NCBI RefSeq assembly: GCF_964355755.1
Contig: NC_092678.1
Coordinates: 4,002,922 to 4,066,921, forward strand
From: Antedon mediterranea
Taxonomy: Eukaryota; Echinodermata; Crinoidea; Comatulida; Antedonidae
Direction of reading: 5' to 3'
DNA: 64,000 bases
Positions 22,480-35,000 of the stretch are shown in pieces. Every line of letters begins with the position of its first letter. Within the stretch, counting starts at the first letter, position 1. A program made the position numbers and the translations under genes. Under the pieces are notes generated by a model that saw only the letters and a list, made by a program, of their open reading frames with translations, ran no database searches and was not told where the DNA came from.

Positions 22480-24919
22480 TAGAAACTGGTGATATCAGAA
22501 ATATATTATAATATATACTTTTCCAAGATATCAAAAATATTCCTTAAACTTTTATCATTCCATATGTCGCTCTACTGAGTAGGCATATATGTCAGTATTC
22601 CATAACTTTGTATGAAGAAAAGGTCAATAAATTTCCTTCACAACACATAACCACTGATGCATTCAAAAATAAATTGCTGTGAGTCTCAAAAAAGCTGAAT
22701 ACACTTCCTCCGGTCGCAGTAAACAGACAGTTTCACAGTAGGCATGTAGTGTTTGTCTTCAACTCTCCAAACATACAGCTCTCTCTTAGTGTGAAATCCA
22801 ATAAACCGAATCAATTTCCAGCTCTATGATCATGCTATAGCCTAACACATCCACGCTATTCCAATTAGCAGACTGTAATTCATCAGTGTTTATTGGAGCC
22901 AGTCTGCTGCCATCTATCAGCTAATCAATTGTTAACTTGATTGTTGAACGCTTCCATTGATGTTTGAAATTAATAGTCTTTTGTACTTAATTGTCAACGA
23001 GAACAGCTGGTGGTAACAAGTTAAGCTTCATATGTACAGTAAATTATGGGCCTATATCAATCAACAACTTATTTTGCATTTGGTTCCAAAAGCTAGTTAA
23101 AATAAATCTTAATGGAAAATGATTCAAAAAATATATCTGAAGGCCAAAAATTGTAAAAGTCAACTTCGTGAAGATTTAAATATTTGTTTAGACCACAGAT
23201 AATAGAAAAATATTCTCAAAGATGAATGATATAGTCAATTAAAGAACAAAATGTCTGTTATTGTCCTGATAAAATCCTCACATTGTCCAGTTAGAGTAAT
23301 TTAAATAAAAAACAAAGTACCTTATCTATAATATAATCTTTTTTTCCTAAAACCCTTTTCAAATTAGCATTCCCAAGTACCAAATGAAAATTTTACAATA
23401 ATTTGGTTTTAAATTATTAATTTCTATTTTAAATTTCCAAAATTGATTGATAAGGCGTTTTTCAGATGAGGCGCGATTTCACAAAAAAAATCAATTATTC
23501 ATTTGTCGATTGATTTGCTTTGTCCAGAAGAATTGATAGGACAGGATATATACAAACAACATTTTTTGTTTTATATAAATGTTCAATGGTTTAATAATAG
23601 AACTATTGCATTTTTATATTTCATTAATTTTACTTTTTTTTGTTTCTTGGCCTTTGCCAGAAACAATAATGGGTTACTCAAGCTGAAGTCTTTATTATCA
23701 ATGAAAAAGCTGGCAGGCACCCAAAAAGTAATAATAATCCTACTGTTTATGATGATTACAAATTTTGTTTCCATCATTATTGATTCAATGTTAAACAGGC
23801 CAGCTAACTATTCCAAACATGTAATAAAATAAAAAATTAAAAAAAATATTTTTAAATATTAATTTTGTTTTTTATTATAAAAAAATAAAATATAAATATT
23901 TATAATATGTACTATTTTCACATCATTTTCAATTCGTGCATGCAGTTTCTTTACTCAACATTGGTGTTACACATGCAAATACCCTTGAAATTTATATAGG
24001 GTTACTTGGTTCCTTCAGCAGATGTTCCCTCCAAAAGTTACTGGTTCCATCCACTCCCATCCAGTCCTTTATGCGGTTGAATGCACAAGAGATAAGGCAT
24101 TAATTGATATATGTGAGGTGAAAAGTTTAATTGATGTCATGACTAAATAATCAATTCAATAATTATAATTAACATTCGTATTTAGTTATGCAATATAATA
24201 TTAATTATGTTATTTATGAAAACAGAGTTTAATTAGAAAAAAAAACGAACATTTGTAAGAATTCTATTATTAGAAAATTACGTAATGAAATAGATCGCGT
24301 ATCCTTCCGCAAATTTCAATTCCAGACGATAGAGGGCCAGGTCACGCTGGTACATTTTGTGAAGAAAGGGTTGTTGTTGTTCATCAGAGAGGTCTGCCAT
24401 GCAAATTTATTGTGTATGGAGCGATAGGATACGAACGGTTGTTATACGAGCAAATACGGAACAAGAAAAACCGCTCCCCAAAGCGGGCAAAGGCGGTAAC
24501 CGCCCTTTCGACTTGGATTTTTCGAAAGTATTTGGTTAAGTTATGTAGAGTTCCATTTTAAGACATATAAATTCTATTGGAAATTGAGAAAATACGACAT
24601 TTTCATCGTCAACCCGGAAGTGGAGGTAAAGGTCTAGCCTTTCGTTTTTGAATGGACACAGCCTTGGCTGCTGGGAGAAGGTGGTAGGCTATCCATCGTA
24701 TCGAACACATCGCTTGGTTCTTTGCTTTTTAATGCTGTAAAAATGCTGTTTATATGATAATTTTTAAGCTGTTTTACATATAACCCGACGCAGGAAGGTT
24801 ACGGAATTTATATTACGTTGGTTTTCGTGTTGATTTTCTCATTGGAATATTTTTAATTTATTTTTAAAAAGATGTCTTGATTTTCGTTATGGCAGTGAAG
24901 GTAGTTGGCTGGTTTCAGG

Positions 24920-24971
24920 TCAACACGGTTCACCGTGTTGATAGTGGTGGACTCCCACGTTGGCAGTCCAC
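24920..24971 (+). promoter_or_regulatory. Tandem hairpins in the putative WNK 5' leader
   Basis: 24920-24941 is TCAACACGG, loop TTCA, CCGTGTTGA: a 9-bp perfect stem. 24947-24971 pairs GTGGACT with AGTCCAC and has an inner CCA/TGG pairing. They lie about 325 nt before the WNK ATG. Whether they are in the mature transcript is unknown. Confidence 0.45.
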
Positions 24972-25036
24972 TTGCGCAAGAATCGTCTTCAACGTTTAGG
25001 ATTCATTTGCTGAGGACTCATTATTTTGAGTCATTA

Positions 25037-25128
25037 ATTATTAGTACGGACATTACATTGTACTCAAACATGAGGGTTTAACAAAGGGTCCAAAAGGATC
25101 TGTATATTAAAAAGTCCGTATTAATAAT
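25037..25128. repeat. Inverted repeat, 15-bp arms, before WNK
   Basis: ATTATTAGTACGGAC (25037-25051) and GTCCGTATTAATAAT (25114-25128) are reverse complements at 14 of 15 positions, enclosing 62 bp. May be an RNA hairpin in the leader or a tiny inverted-repeat element. Confidence 0.7.
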
Positions 25129-25294
25129 AAACAAAATAATAGGCTAGAATTCTTTAATTCCTAGCCACACACCCGAAGGCCTTTTACTTTATGATACATT
25201 ATTATTGCCTGTTGGTAATTAATATAACCAGATTTAATCAAAATAGGCCCAGAGATCCTTTAACTATAGACTAGTAAAAGGAGATAGATATACA

Positions 25295-26029
25295 ATGAAT
25301 GAAAATCCTAAACAGCAAGGAAATAAAAGCATGTCAAATGGCATTGCATTACAAGAGGAAGACAGAATTACCGGAGGGGGTAAATCTGCCAAGGAAATAG
25401 TGAACCAGCTTCCGCATTTAAATGGCAGTGGAGCTGTCCACCGTCATTCACTCGAAAGCAACGGTGAATCAACAATGGTGCTAGAACACTCAATAGAAAG
25501 TGCAGAATTGAAAAATGACAAATCCTTAACGTTGGTGACTAGTGCGTTAAAGAGCGAGAATGGTGCAAGAAAAACAAACAAATCTGTTATGATAACAGAA
25601 CCTGAGGAGGTAATAGCAAAGCGTCAACAGGAGAAAATTGAAAAAGAGCAGCAACATTTCAAAGATAAAGAAGTGCAAGAAAAACAGAATATTAACCCAT
25701 TGGAAGAAAAAACAGACAAACTGAATGGAGAGTCTGTTAAAGGAACCGAGAAATTTGTAGAAAGAACTGCTTGTCTAGATGAAGATATTGGATCAAATAA
25801 TGTTGCTAATAATACTACTGCTGCTGAAAATAATGTAAATGAAGGACAAGAAACATCAAAGCAAGGTGAAGATGAGTTGAAAGAAGAGAAGGAGGAAAAA
25901 GCTGTCGCTGTTTCTCCTTGTGGACGCTTCATGAAGTTTGACATTGAGGTTGGTAGAGGTGCTTTCAAAACTGTATACAAAGGTTTAGATGCAGAGACTG
26001 GAGTTGCTGTTGCCTGGTGCGAAATGCAG
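25295..26029 (+). CDS. WNK: WNK exon 1: disordered N-terminus and start of kinase domain
   Basis: Codes residues 1-245. The first 210 or so are charged and low in hydrophobics ([27 protein letters not shown]) and probably disordered. The kinase begins at [21 protein letters not shown]225 in strand 2 is the shifted catalytic lysine, and C242 takes the normal lysine place, the hallmark of the family. The exon ends ...AWCEMQ before a GTTAGT donor, where vertebrate WNKs also split. The ATG at 25295 is chosen as the first one in the open frame after the leader. Confidence 0.9.
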
Positions 26030-29000
26030 GTTAGTTATAAAGAAAGAACTTGGGTCTTTTGTACTGTGTATTTTCAATAATAAACTTTATTTAAAAATTT
26101 CAAATCATTGCATTGCACTACTGTACATTTAAAATCCAATTTTTATTTTAAGAAGTTCAATATAAATTTGCAACTGTTAGTCTGCTGCATCTCTAAAACA
26201 CTTGATAATATTTGAAATAATAACGATAAATTAAAAAAAAATTGTTTTCCGTCTGAGTTTATTTTCATTAATTTATTCTACTGTAAAAAAGATCTTTTAT
26301 TTTCTGATCACAGATCAGCATAATTTTTTTATCGTGATAAAGGAAAATATTCATTAGCCATAAAAAATATTTATATTGAATAACCACAAATATTCTTTCA
26401 TGTAAAAGACGAGAGTAATCCATTTTCTTAAAATTCAATTAATAATTTTTTTAAATCAAATTCTGACATATTTTGACATAAGAAAGTACATTGAAATTGG
26501 ATATAGACTAATGGAGGAAATAGTTCGTCTGACCACTTGTAATTAGTGAAACTGGTTTATATAAATAATAAAAACCAAACATTATTATCAGGTGATTATT
26601 GGTTTCACTAAAGACACTTTCTTGGAAATCAAACCAAATGTTGTTAAGACAGGTGTAAAGTAAAAAAAAAAACATTGAATATACAGTAACAAAGAAGTAC
26701 AGTTGCAAAAATATAAAAATCTTGCAAAAGCATTTAATTCATTTCTGTACTTGCAAACAGTAATTATATTGTAAACTAATATAAAAGTCTAATTGATTGA
26801 TGTTTTTCTTTGTAAGCTGTTCCTATGTTAGAAAAAACAAAATACATTTCCACAAAAAAATAATTATTATTACAGTTCAGTAGTTAAGAGAACAGGGTAT
26901 TTAAGGAAAAGACTAAAATAGAACGGAAAGGAAGTAAACCCCTTCCGGTATAAATTCAGGTTTACAGGACATTAATTATTTAGGTGTGCCAAGTGGAACA
27001 ACTAAAAAGTTGTTTATATTTAAAAGTAAAATCTATTATTCAGACTTTATACTGTAGTTGCAAAACTGACAGTTAACTGTACTGTACATAAGGAGGTTAA
27101 TGTGGTTATATACTGTACAGTAGTAAGGAGGTTAATGTTTCTGTCTAAACTAATTCATCAACAAGATTTGTTTTTACATTCAATTTTTTTTGTTGGTCAG
27201 CTGGAACTTGGAAGTGGTCATTTGATCACAACCAAATGGTTTAGCTTGACATTTAACTCAAAACCACATCCCACATTTGGCAAAATATTCACCACATCCT
27301 AGGTGGAAAAAGCCATAAAACCTTTGAACTCGAAGAAAAGTAAAAGTATTTACAAACATAAATTAATACATGCATGTATTATTTACTATATTTAAATTAA
27401 TCAGAAACTGATGTTGCAATGCCCAACAAAGCAATTTAGATTTAATTGTAGTTACAGTACCATCAGTACGTATTATAAGTTAGATAATTACTGTAATTTT
27501 ACATACTGTACTGTAGTATACAGTACTACAGGTACTGAGTTAGCATACCTTCATTTAAGTCATGAAAATGGTGCATAAGGTAAATAAAGTTAGTACAAAA
27601 ACTGTAAATGGAAGCATGTTTATTTCTTAAATATTTATACTGTACCTTTAATTGTTCCTTTTTGTGATTTTATTGTTTTAAAAATAATTCAATCAATAAC
27701 TAAATTTGTATTTTCTTATGTAGGAACGAAAATTGTCAAAAGCAGATCGCCAGCGTTTCAAAGAAGAAGCCGAAATGTTGAAAGGACTAAGTCACCCAAA
27801 CATCGTGAGCTTTTACGATTACTGGGAGGCTATGTTTGAGACATCTACTGGTGCAAGGCGGAAACATATTGTCTTGGTTACAGAGCTCATGACATCTGGC
27901 ACGCTCAAAACGTATGTTGTGGTGTGGTCAGAAACTTTATTTAAATACATACATAAATCCAAAGACAAATTATTGAAAATAATGACTGTGGGTATCAGTG
28001 GCTGGATCTCAATGGAGATGCAAAATAAAATAAGATAAATCAAAACGATGAAGTAAACCAGCCAGAAAAAGTAGCAGAGCATATACATTATTTAAATCTA
28101 GTTTTAATAAAAGTATAACAAACTTGGTGTAAAATTTATTATACAGTTATGTGAAATACTTGTAATAATTTTTTAAACAACAGATACTTGAGACGATTTA
28201 AAGTTCCGAAAATAAAGATGTTGCGAGGATGGTGCAAGCAAATCTTAAAAGGTCTTCATTTCTTCCACACAAGACAACCACCTATCATTCACAGAGACTT
28301 AAAGTGTGACAACATTTTCATCACTGGTACATCGGGTTCGGTGAAAATTGGCGACTTGGGCTTAGCCACTCTCAAGAAAAACTCCTTTGCTAAAAGTGTC
28401 ATAGGTAAGAAACTTTAATTTTGTTATTTCTTGTCTAATTTTTTTTGTTTGAATGACAATATTGACTGGGGTTTGTTGCATCATGGTTAAGTCTTGAACG
28501 TAGGTTGAGTCAGATCCACTCAAAGTCACCTTCAAAATTGAGCTGAACCCTGATCAGACAAACTCTAGTCTAATTTAGTCATTTTGTATCTATCACATGC
28601 ATACGTTACAATTGCACATGTTTTGCACTATTCAAGTGTAGCCATGTCTATTACAAGGATCAAAAGGGTGATTAATGGACCAATTGTACAATCTTGGGTT
28701 TACTACTGTATATTATATATATTTGGTTATTATTTATCCCATGTTTCAATTAACAGGTAACCTATGCATGTGATATATCGTTTATCTTAATGTGTATAGC
28801 AGTTGCTTTTCAGGGTTCCCTCAGATTGGTTTCATCTATTTTGTAAGGTATGCAATTTGGATAAAAACTATATTACATTTAACATTACATGATGACATAA
28901 CAGTATTCCACTTGCTATCTTGCGTCTTAATGTAACATGTTGTTGGGATATCTACAGTGTTACATTTTATATTATCTTATCAACAAATTATGTGAGAAAA

Positions 29001-32000
29001 TACACATATATTCCACTAATTAAATAAAAAAAAAATTGACATTTGAAATGTATTTACATATATAAACAATATATTTTTACATTGACACATCACTAACACA
29101 AAATAAGGAGAAATTAATGAAACAGAGTTATCAATTGTTTGTTTATTTTTGTGTCAATTCATGAAAGCCTGAGGCTAGTTTGATCTTGCATATGTCGTGT
29201 GCGTAGTCTTTGCTATTTTATTATTTCCTGCAGTTACAAGGTACAAGTCAGTGTGGAAGAGCCAGGTAGGGAGAAGGGTTAACTTGTTTAGAGGAGTCGT
29301 CAGGGGTGTAGGCATACAGCTTTGAAACGTACCACTTTTAAAGGTCCAATTCAACGGAGATATTTCCATTATTTATGATAGCCAAATATTCTATTTTTAA
29401 TTCTTCCCCTTAGGACATAATTTATAAATTTATTAAGGACGAAATTAATTAAATAATTGACAGTGAATAAATGGTAATTGGCATACATTGGGTACAGCAT
29501 TAATAAAGAAAAGCATTTGCTGTCAATGTTTTTTCACTATTTTATAACGGAAATATTAAGTCTGTTGAGTGAACCTTTATTGTCTTTATTGGCGTGGAAA
29601 TAGGGACATTGTAATTGAACTAAATGACATGAAAGACTATGGTTTGTTAGTTGAGCTATTCATGTTGTGTTAAGTTGTCTGGTTGACTGCTGCATAGTCA
29701 TAATGTGTGTCATTAAAAATAAAGCTCCTGATTACAGTATTTCATAGTCTTTTGTGTTGTGTAGGTAATTGCAAACTCTCTACTGATGTAATCAGTAAGT
29801 TTATATCAAGATTTCAAGCTTAGGCCTAGACCTGAATACCTCTTGAAGACTCTGTAGCACTAACCCTACTCTTTCCTCTGGCTAACCGCCACTTCTCTCC
29901 CCAGCACTCAAACAGAATCCCACCAATCTTTGTATTTAAGGTACCCCCGAGTTTATGGCTCCTGAGATGTATGATGAACACTATGACGAGTCTGTAGATG
30001 TGTATGCATTTGGTATGTGCTTGCTAGAGATGGCGACGTCTGAATATCCGTACTCCGAGTGTCAAAATGCAGCTCAAATATACCGAAGAGTTACAACAGT
30101 AAGTTTAGGTTTAAATTTGAAATTGAATTTTAAATTTATGTAGTGAAGTATGAGACTCAGGTTGGGGAAAGTTTTGACAGTCCAGTCAAGGTCAGGTTTT
30201 TTTATAGTAATTAAATCATCAAAACTATTGTTATTCTCTGAAAATAAACTAAATAAGTGTATACTAGTTACTACTAGTTAATTAGTGTTACTTATTTTCT
30301 AATCTATGAAAATTAGTGGATTCCAAGGAAGTGTTGCGGTTGCGTGCGAATTTGCTAGTATGATTTTACATCTCACTGGGCAGTGGGATAAGTGACATAT
30401 TTAACACGTTGTAAGGCTAAGTGCAGGCTCTTAACATGCACTAGGGAAGCATGGAATCTACCGGCAATTGGTTGATTAATTTAGAATTTGTCGTTTTTTA
30501 TACCGAAGTTGTTGAAATATGTATGTGATGACTGGTTGTTTCAGCATTCATCAAATGTGTATTGAAGCATGCAATTAATTTGGATTGTAAATTAGAGGAA
30601 TCCTCCATAATTGTACCATCTCATTTTACTTTGGCCAAGTTTATTTTGCCTTCCACTATTTATTTAAAATGTAATTTTATTACTGTTGTCCTTTTTTTTT
30701 AGGGGATTAAGCCAGCGAGCTTTGAGAAAGTAAAATATACACAGATTAAGGAGATTATAGAAGGATGTACTCTATCAGATCATACAGCAAGGTAAACACT
30801 TTAAAATTGATTTATTTCCATATCACCACCATGCTGCTCCTTAACATACAACATACTCTAATCAATATCTGTATCAATTTTCAAACTATTCACATAATAC
30901 CAACTCTTCTAAAACACCACATATCCAACAACGCTATACATGCCTACCACATGCAAATATGTTTGGGTGCTAATGCAATTTGTACTCCAGAGTGGAATAT
31001 TTAGCGTGTTAGGTTCTGTTGTAGGAGTGAGGTTGTTTGTTTACGGGTTGAGTACTAACATGCATTAGCGTCTAAGGTTAAATGCGTGTGATATAGTTGT
31101 GTATATCGTTGTATGGATTGTGGCGTTTATTAAGACCTTATGATACAACATCATCCTTTAATTACATTTCATGAATACAAACAACATAATTGTTGAAATG
31201 ATTTAATCTATTGAAATAATAACATTTTGATAAATCAACCCATAACAAAACGATATTCAATAATAAATTTATATTTTGAGTTATATATTGAGTTGGATAT
31301 CAAGCTCACCATTTTAAATTGAGGAAGATTTGTTGATTCTTCTTATCTATTAATCAATGTGTGTTTGGTTAGGTGCATCAGACATGACGTAAAAGGCGTG
31401 ATTAATTACGATAACAATCTGATAAATGTGTACGTGTTTAGTTTTTGTATTTGACTGCTGCTACGCGTTAATTACATTATTAATTTTTTTGTTAATTTGT
31501 CTCTCATCATAATGAAATTAAGATTTTAGATTAAGTATATAAATAAAACTAGAGGAGGATAGTGAAACATTGACAAAAATCAGTGAAATGCAAATAATAC
31601 TTAACCTTTTAGTAAATTGATCTGAATTTTTTTATAAACTATACAATTGTGTAGATCCCTCACAGACGGAAGATGCTTTTTATGATCACAGCAGCTTTTA
31701 CATTAGGTTTCATACTCATTTCGCACAATGACACGATTAACAAAACCTATCATTACAAATGCCTCATTAATGTTTATTACTTTATTTTCCAAACCATTTT
31801 TGTACATCTGCACAATTTCACAGTCTTTCATTCTATCTAGTTTAGTATCCATCTCACACACCGATGTGTCGTGGCCGTTATTTTTAATTTCCAACATTGA
31901 TCGGGCCTGACATAAAAGTACATTTTCAATTGGATTTTGATAAATATTGCAGTGTTAGGTAGATCACAGTATTTGATACACTGTATATTTATCTTGTACC

Positions 32001-35000
32001 ACTGATATGTGACATTAAATTATGCGGCATGCGCCTCGCTTAATCGAAGGTCTCTGTCTGTTATTATCTGGTTCGAAGAAATCAATAATCTAAAAATATA
32101 TGTGCAGTACAGTATACAACAAATAATATAGAATAGGTTTGGAATGTATAAAAATATTCAGATCACGGGTGTAATGTTTTGTTTAATTAGAGAAGATTGA
32201 CCGATTTCTGACACTTGTTCAATAAAGTGTTATTTATTAAAGTTTCATACAGGTCAATATTGATATTGTAACTAAATTTTTATGATTGGAAATTAATCCC
32301 GATTTATGAGATAACATGAGAATATTACTTTTAAGCATTCTAAAGGCTCTATTGGTTTTAGGGCTCATATATACTGTCAAATGTGAATTCTGTTTCTGTA
32401 ATGATTTAAAATTCTTTTCTTTTTAGATTAGTACAGTTCTGTCTATCAATTTATATAGAGTTTCTCAAAGCGCTTTTCATGTGTAATTCTAGGTTGATGT
32501 TACTTGACACAGAAATAAGAGTATAGTTGTGAAATGTATGTAATGAATGTTGCAATGGTTAACATTGGCACGAACTCATGTAATATTCAGTACATTACGG
32601 ATGAAAACTTGAAATGATTGCTTGCTTCGCAACTGAAAAGGAAAAAACGCAATTTCATGTCCATTAGTATTAGTAACATAACATTTAAAACATAGTTGAT
32701 TCATAGGAATTTGTAATGTAATCTAAGATACTGTACGACTAGGATATTTTTGGTAGTTGAGGTTAAAGGTCAACATTAATAAACTAATGGTTTTCTTGCC
32801 ATAGAACTAGTCAGCCATTTATTACTATGTGCAGTAGTATTTAAAACATGTATTAAACAGACATCGTGGAGTTCCTGATTCAACACTTTTCTTTACAACA
32901 TAAAGTATTATTTTCAAAACTAGATAGAATAGAAACCGCTGAAAGAGTAGCTAATTTGTGATGGTTTTTTAAACAAATTATTTAAATTACTGCAGTCCCT
33001 TCCAAGAAACATTTTGAGTTTATTTTTAGAACAAAAGGATAGTTTTAATAATTTTTAGAAAATGTTGTTGATGTACAAACATTTTGTCAATTTGTGATGA
33101 TTTAAGTAAAAATGGGATGAGAATGTTTGTGTTATTTATCTTAAAAGCAGCATCTCTTTCTAAGAAACGTGTGCTAGAACTATTGTACAGTAGATACTTA
33201 AATTTAAGCTATTTCTGAATTTCTCAATTCTACTTTCAGTAGCTTCCTGTTCTTGATTTATGCCATATGGTCATATACATTTGTCAATCTATTAGCTGTT
33301 TAATAATAGAGGTTGAGCCTTTTGAGATCTTTTTTCCAATCCTGATATTTCGCCTCTATGCTGCTTATTTTTGAGGAATTAAGATTGAGTGTCAAGATAG
33401 CGCATAGTTTCAGCCCAATTTAAGTAGTTGAGAGTAGAATTTCTAAGGAAATCCACTCTAGGGTTTACCAATACCATAGAGATATTAGAATATCTCTATA
33501 GGTTTACCAATCTAACCACTAGGCTTATTTAAACACAATGTTAGTAAAAGTAGCAATATAATGTGTGGGCTTAGGCTAACCAACTCTGGGGACCAGAAAA
33601 ACTGATAGTATCGCAGAATAGCCTGAAACCATGTAACACAGCCTCCCAACATCTAGTATCAAGTAGCCAATAGTAGCCTAGTCATTCAACATCCTGTAAT
33701 AAACATTATGATGAAATGAATGCAAGATGTTATTCATGTTGTAATCATTGACAAGCTTAATGAAGTATGCTATGTCATAGGAAAACATTAACAACATGAT
33801 CTACGATGATATGACAGTAATTGGCAGCAATACTTGACATTGATGATAGTGGAGAGTAATGTCGTAATTCTCCTTTCTGAATATATAATGTTGCCTATCT
33901 CTGTATGTTGTTGTTGTTTCACTATGTATCACAGTATCATGTAGGCAGGATTTTGCTGGCTTAATATTTCTCCCACCTAAGTAAGACCCCTTTCTCAAGA
34001 GAAACATTTTTAACTTTTTAAAAGCTCTACTATTTTATAAAAAGTATCCTGGTACTAACTGTTTGGCAGAACTTCTAGAAAAATGACAACTTTCAGATTC
34101 GTTTAGAAATAAAGACCTTTAAATTTGATTGCTATAAGTATTTTAAGTATGTAAGTTTTATGAACAGAAACTTAGATTTTGTTGCCATTTGAAATTGAAT
34201 CTGATGAGTATTAGTCATGATTATTCTTTTTTTATGATTGTTATAAAATATTTGTTTACATAATTTAGAATGATTGTGTATAAACAAAATATTACTAACA
34301 ATAACAAGCATGTAGAATAGGAATGCAAATGATTAGCTATTATTGGTCAATAAAACAAATCCGGCTAATATCCAACCCACTTCTGTTCAAGCTATGTTAC
34401 GTCCAAGCTTGGTCTATGAAGCCGCAAGTAGATTGTGTGCATTTTGTACAATGGTAATAATTGACAAAACAGTTATTGAGTGACTATGTTCACTGCTTGT
34501 TCTTTTGAGTTCTTGCCAATATTTGATTTATTCAAGGGGTTACACATGAATAGTGTGAGTACTAGAAACGATTTATAGACTTAATCCTCCTTGTAGATTT
34601 GAACAAACCTTAGAACATAGTTACCAAACATTTGATCTTTAATCAGCTTTGCATAATATAGCACCTTTCATTTTGAAATTATACAAAGAACATAAACATA
34701 CAGATACTGTTATTGAATTTCTAACATTAATTGCTGCGTACAAAAAACAATTTTAAAACGAGTTTCAAAGTATTGTATTAGTACTAGTAGTATATTAAAA
34801 GAATGAACGTACAACAACCAAACAGTAAGAGTTATCACTGAGTTACCTATTAATCTGGACACATTGATATAAAATTCAATGCTGACCTAATTAATAATGG
34901 TAACATACAGTATTACTTATTGTAAAAAGTATAAATAATATATACAGTTCCACCATAATATTTTAATAGTAATAACATTGTTTACATTGTCATATCATTA

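Larger units (their letters stand above)
22480..25294. other. Divergent ninjurin/WNK intergenic region with WNK 5' leader
   Basis: 2.8 kb between the divergent ATGs at 22479 (minus) and 25295 (plus). The stretch 24290-24520 is clearly more GC- and CpG-rich than its surroundings, including a GGCGGTAACCGCC near-palindrome at 24492-24504, and is the best candidate for the WNK promoter. 24920-25130 holds several hairpins listed separately. The open frame at 23503-23832 has no recognisable similarity and sits in AT-rich sequence. Confidence 0.4.

Noticed and set aside
23503-23832. 109-codon plus-strand frame with a hydrophobic stretch between ninjurin and WNK
   Set aside because: Composition follows the local AT-rich background; no similarity, no splice partners and an equally long antisense frame.
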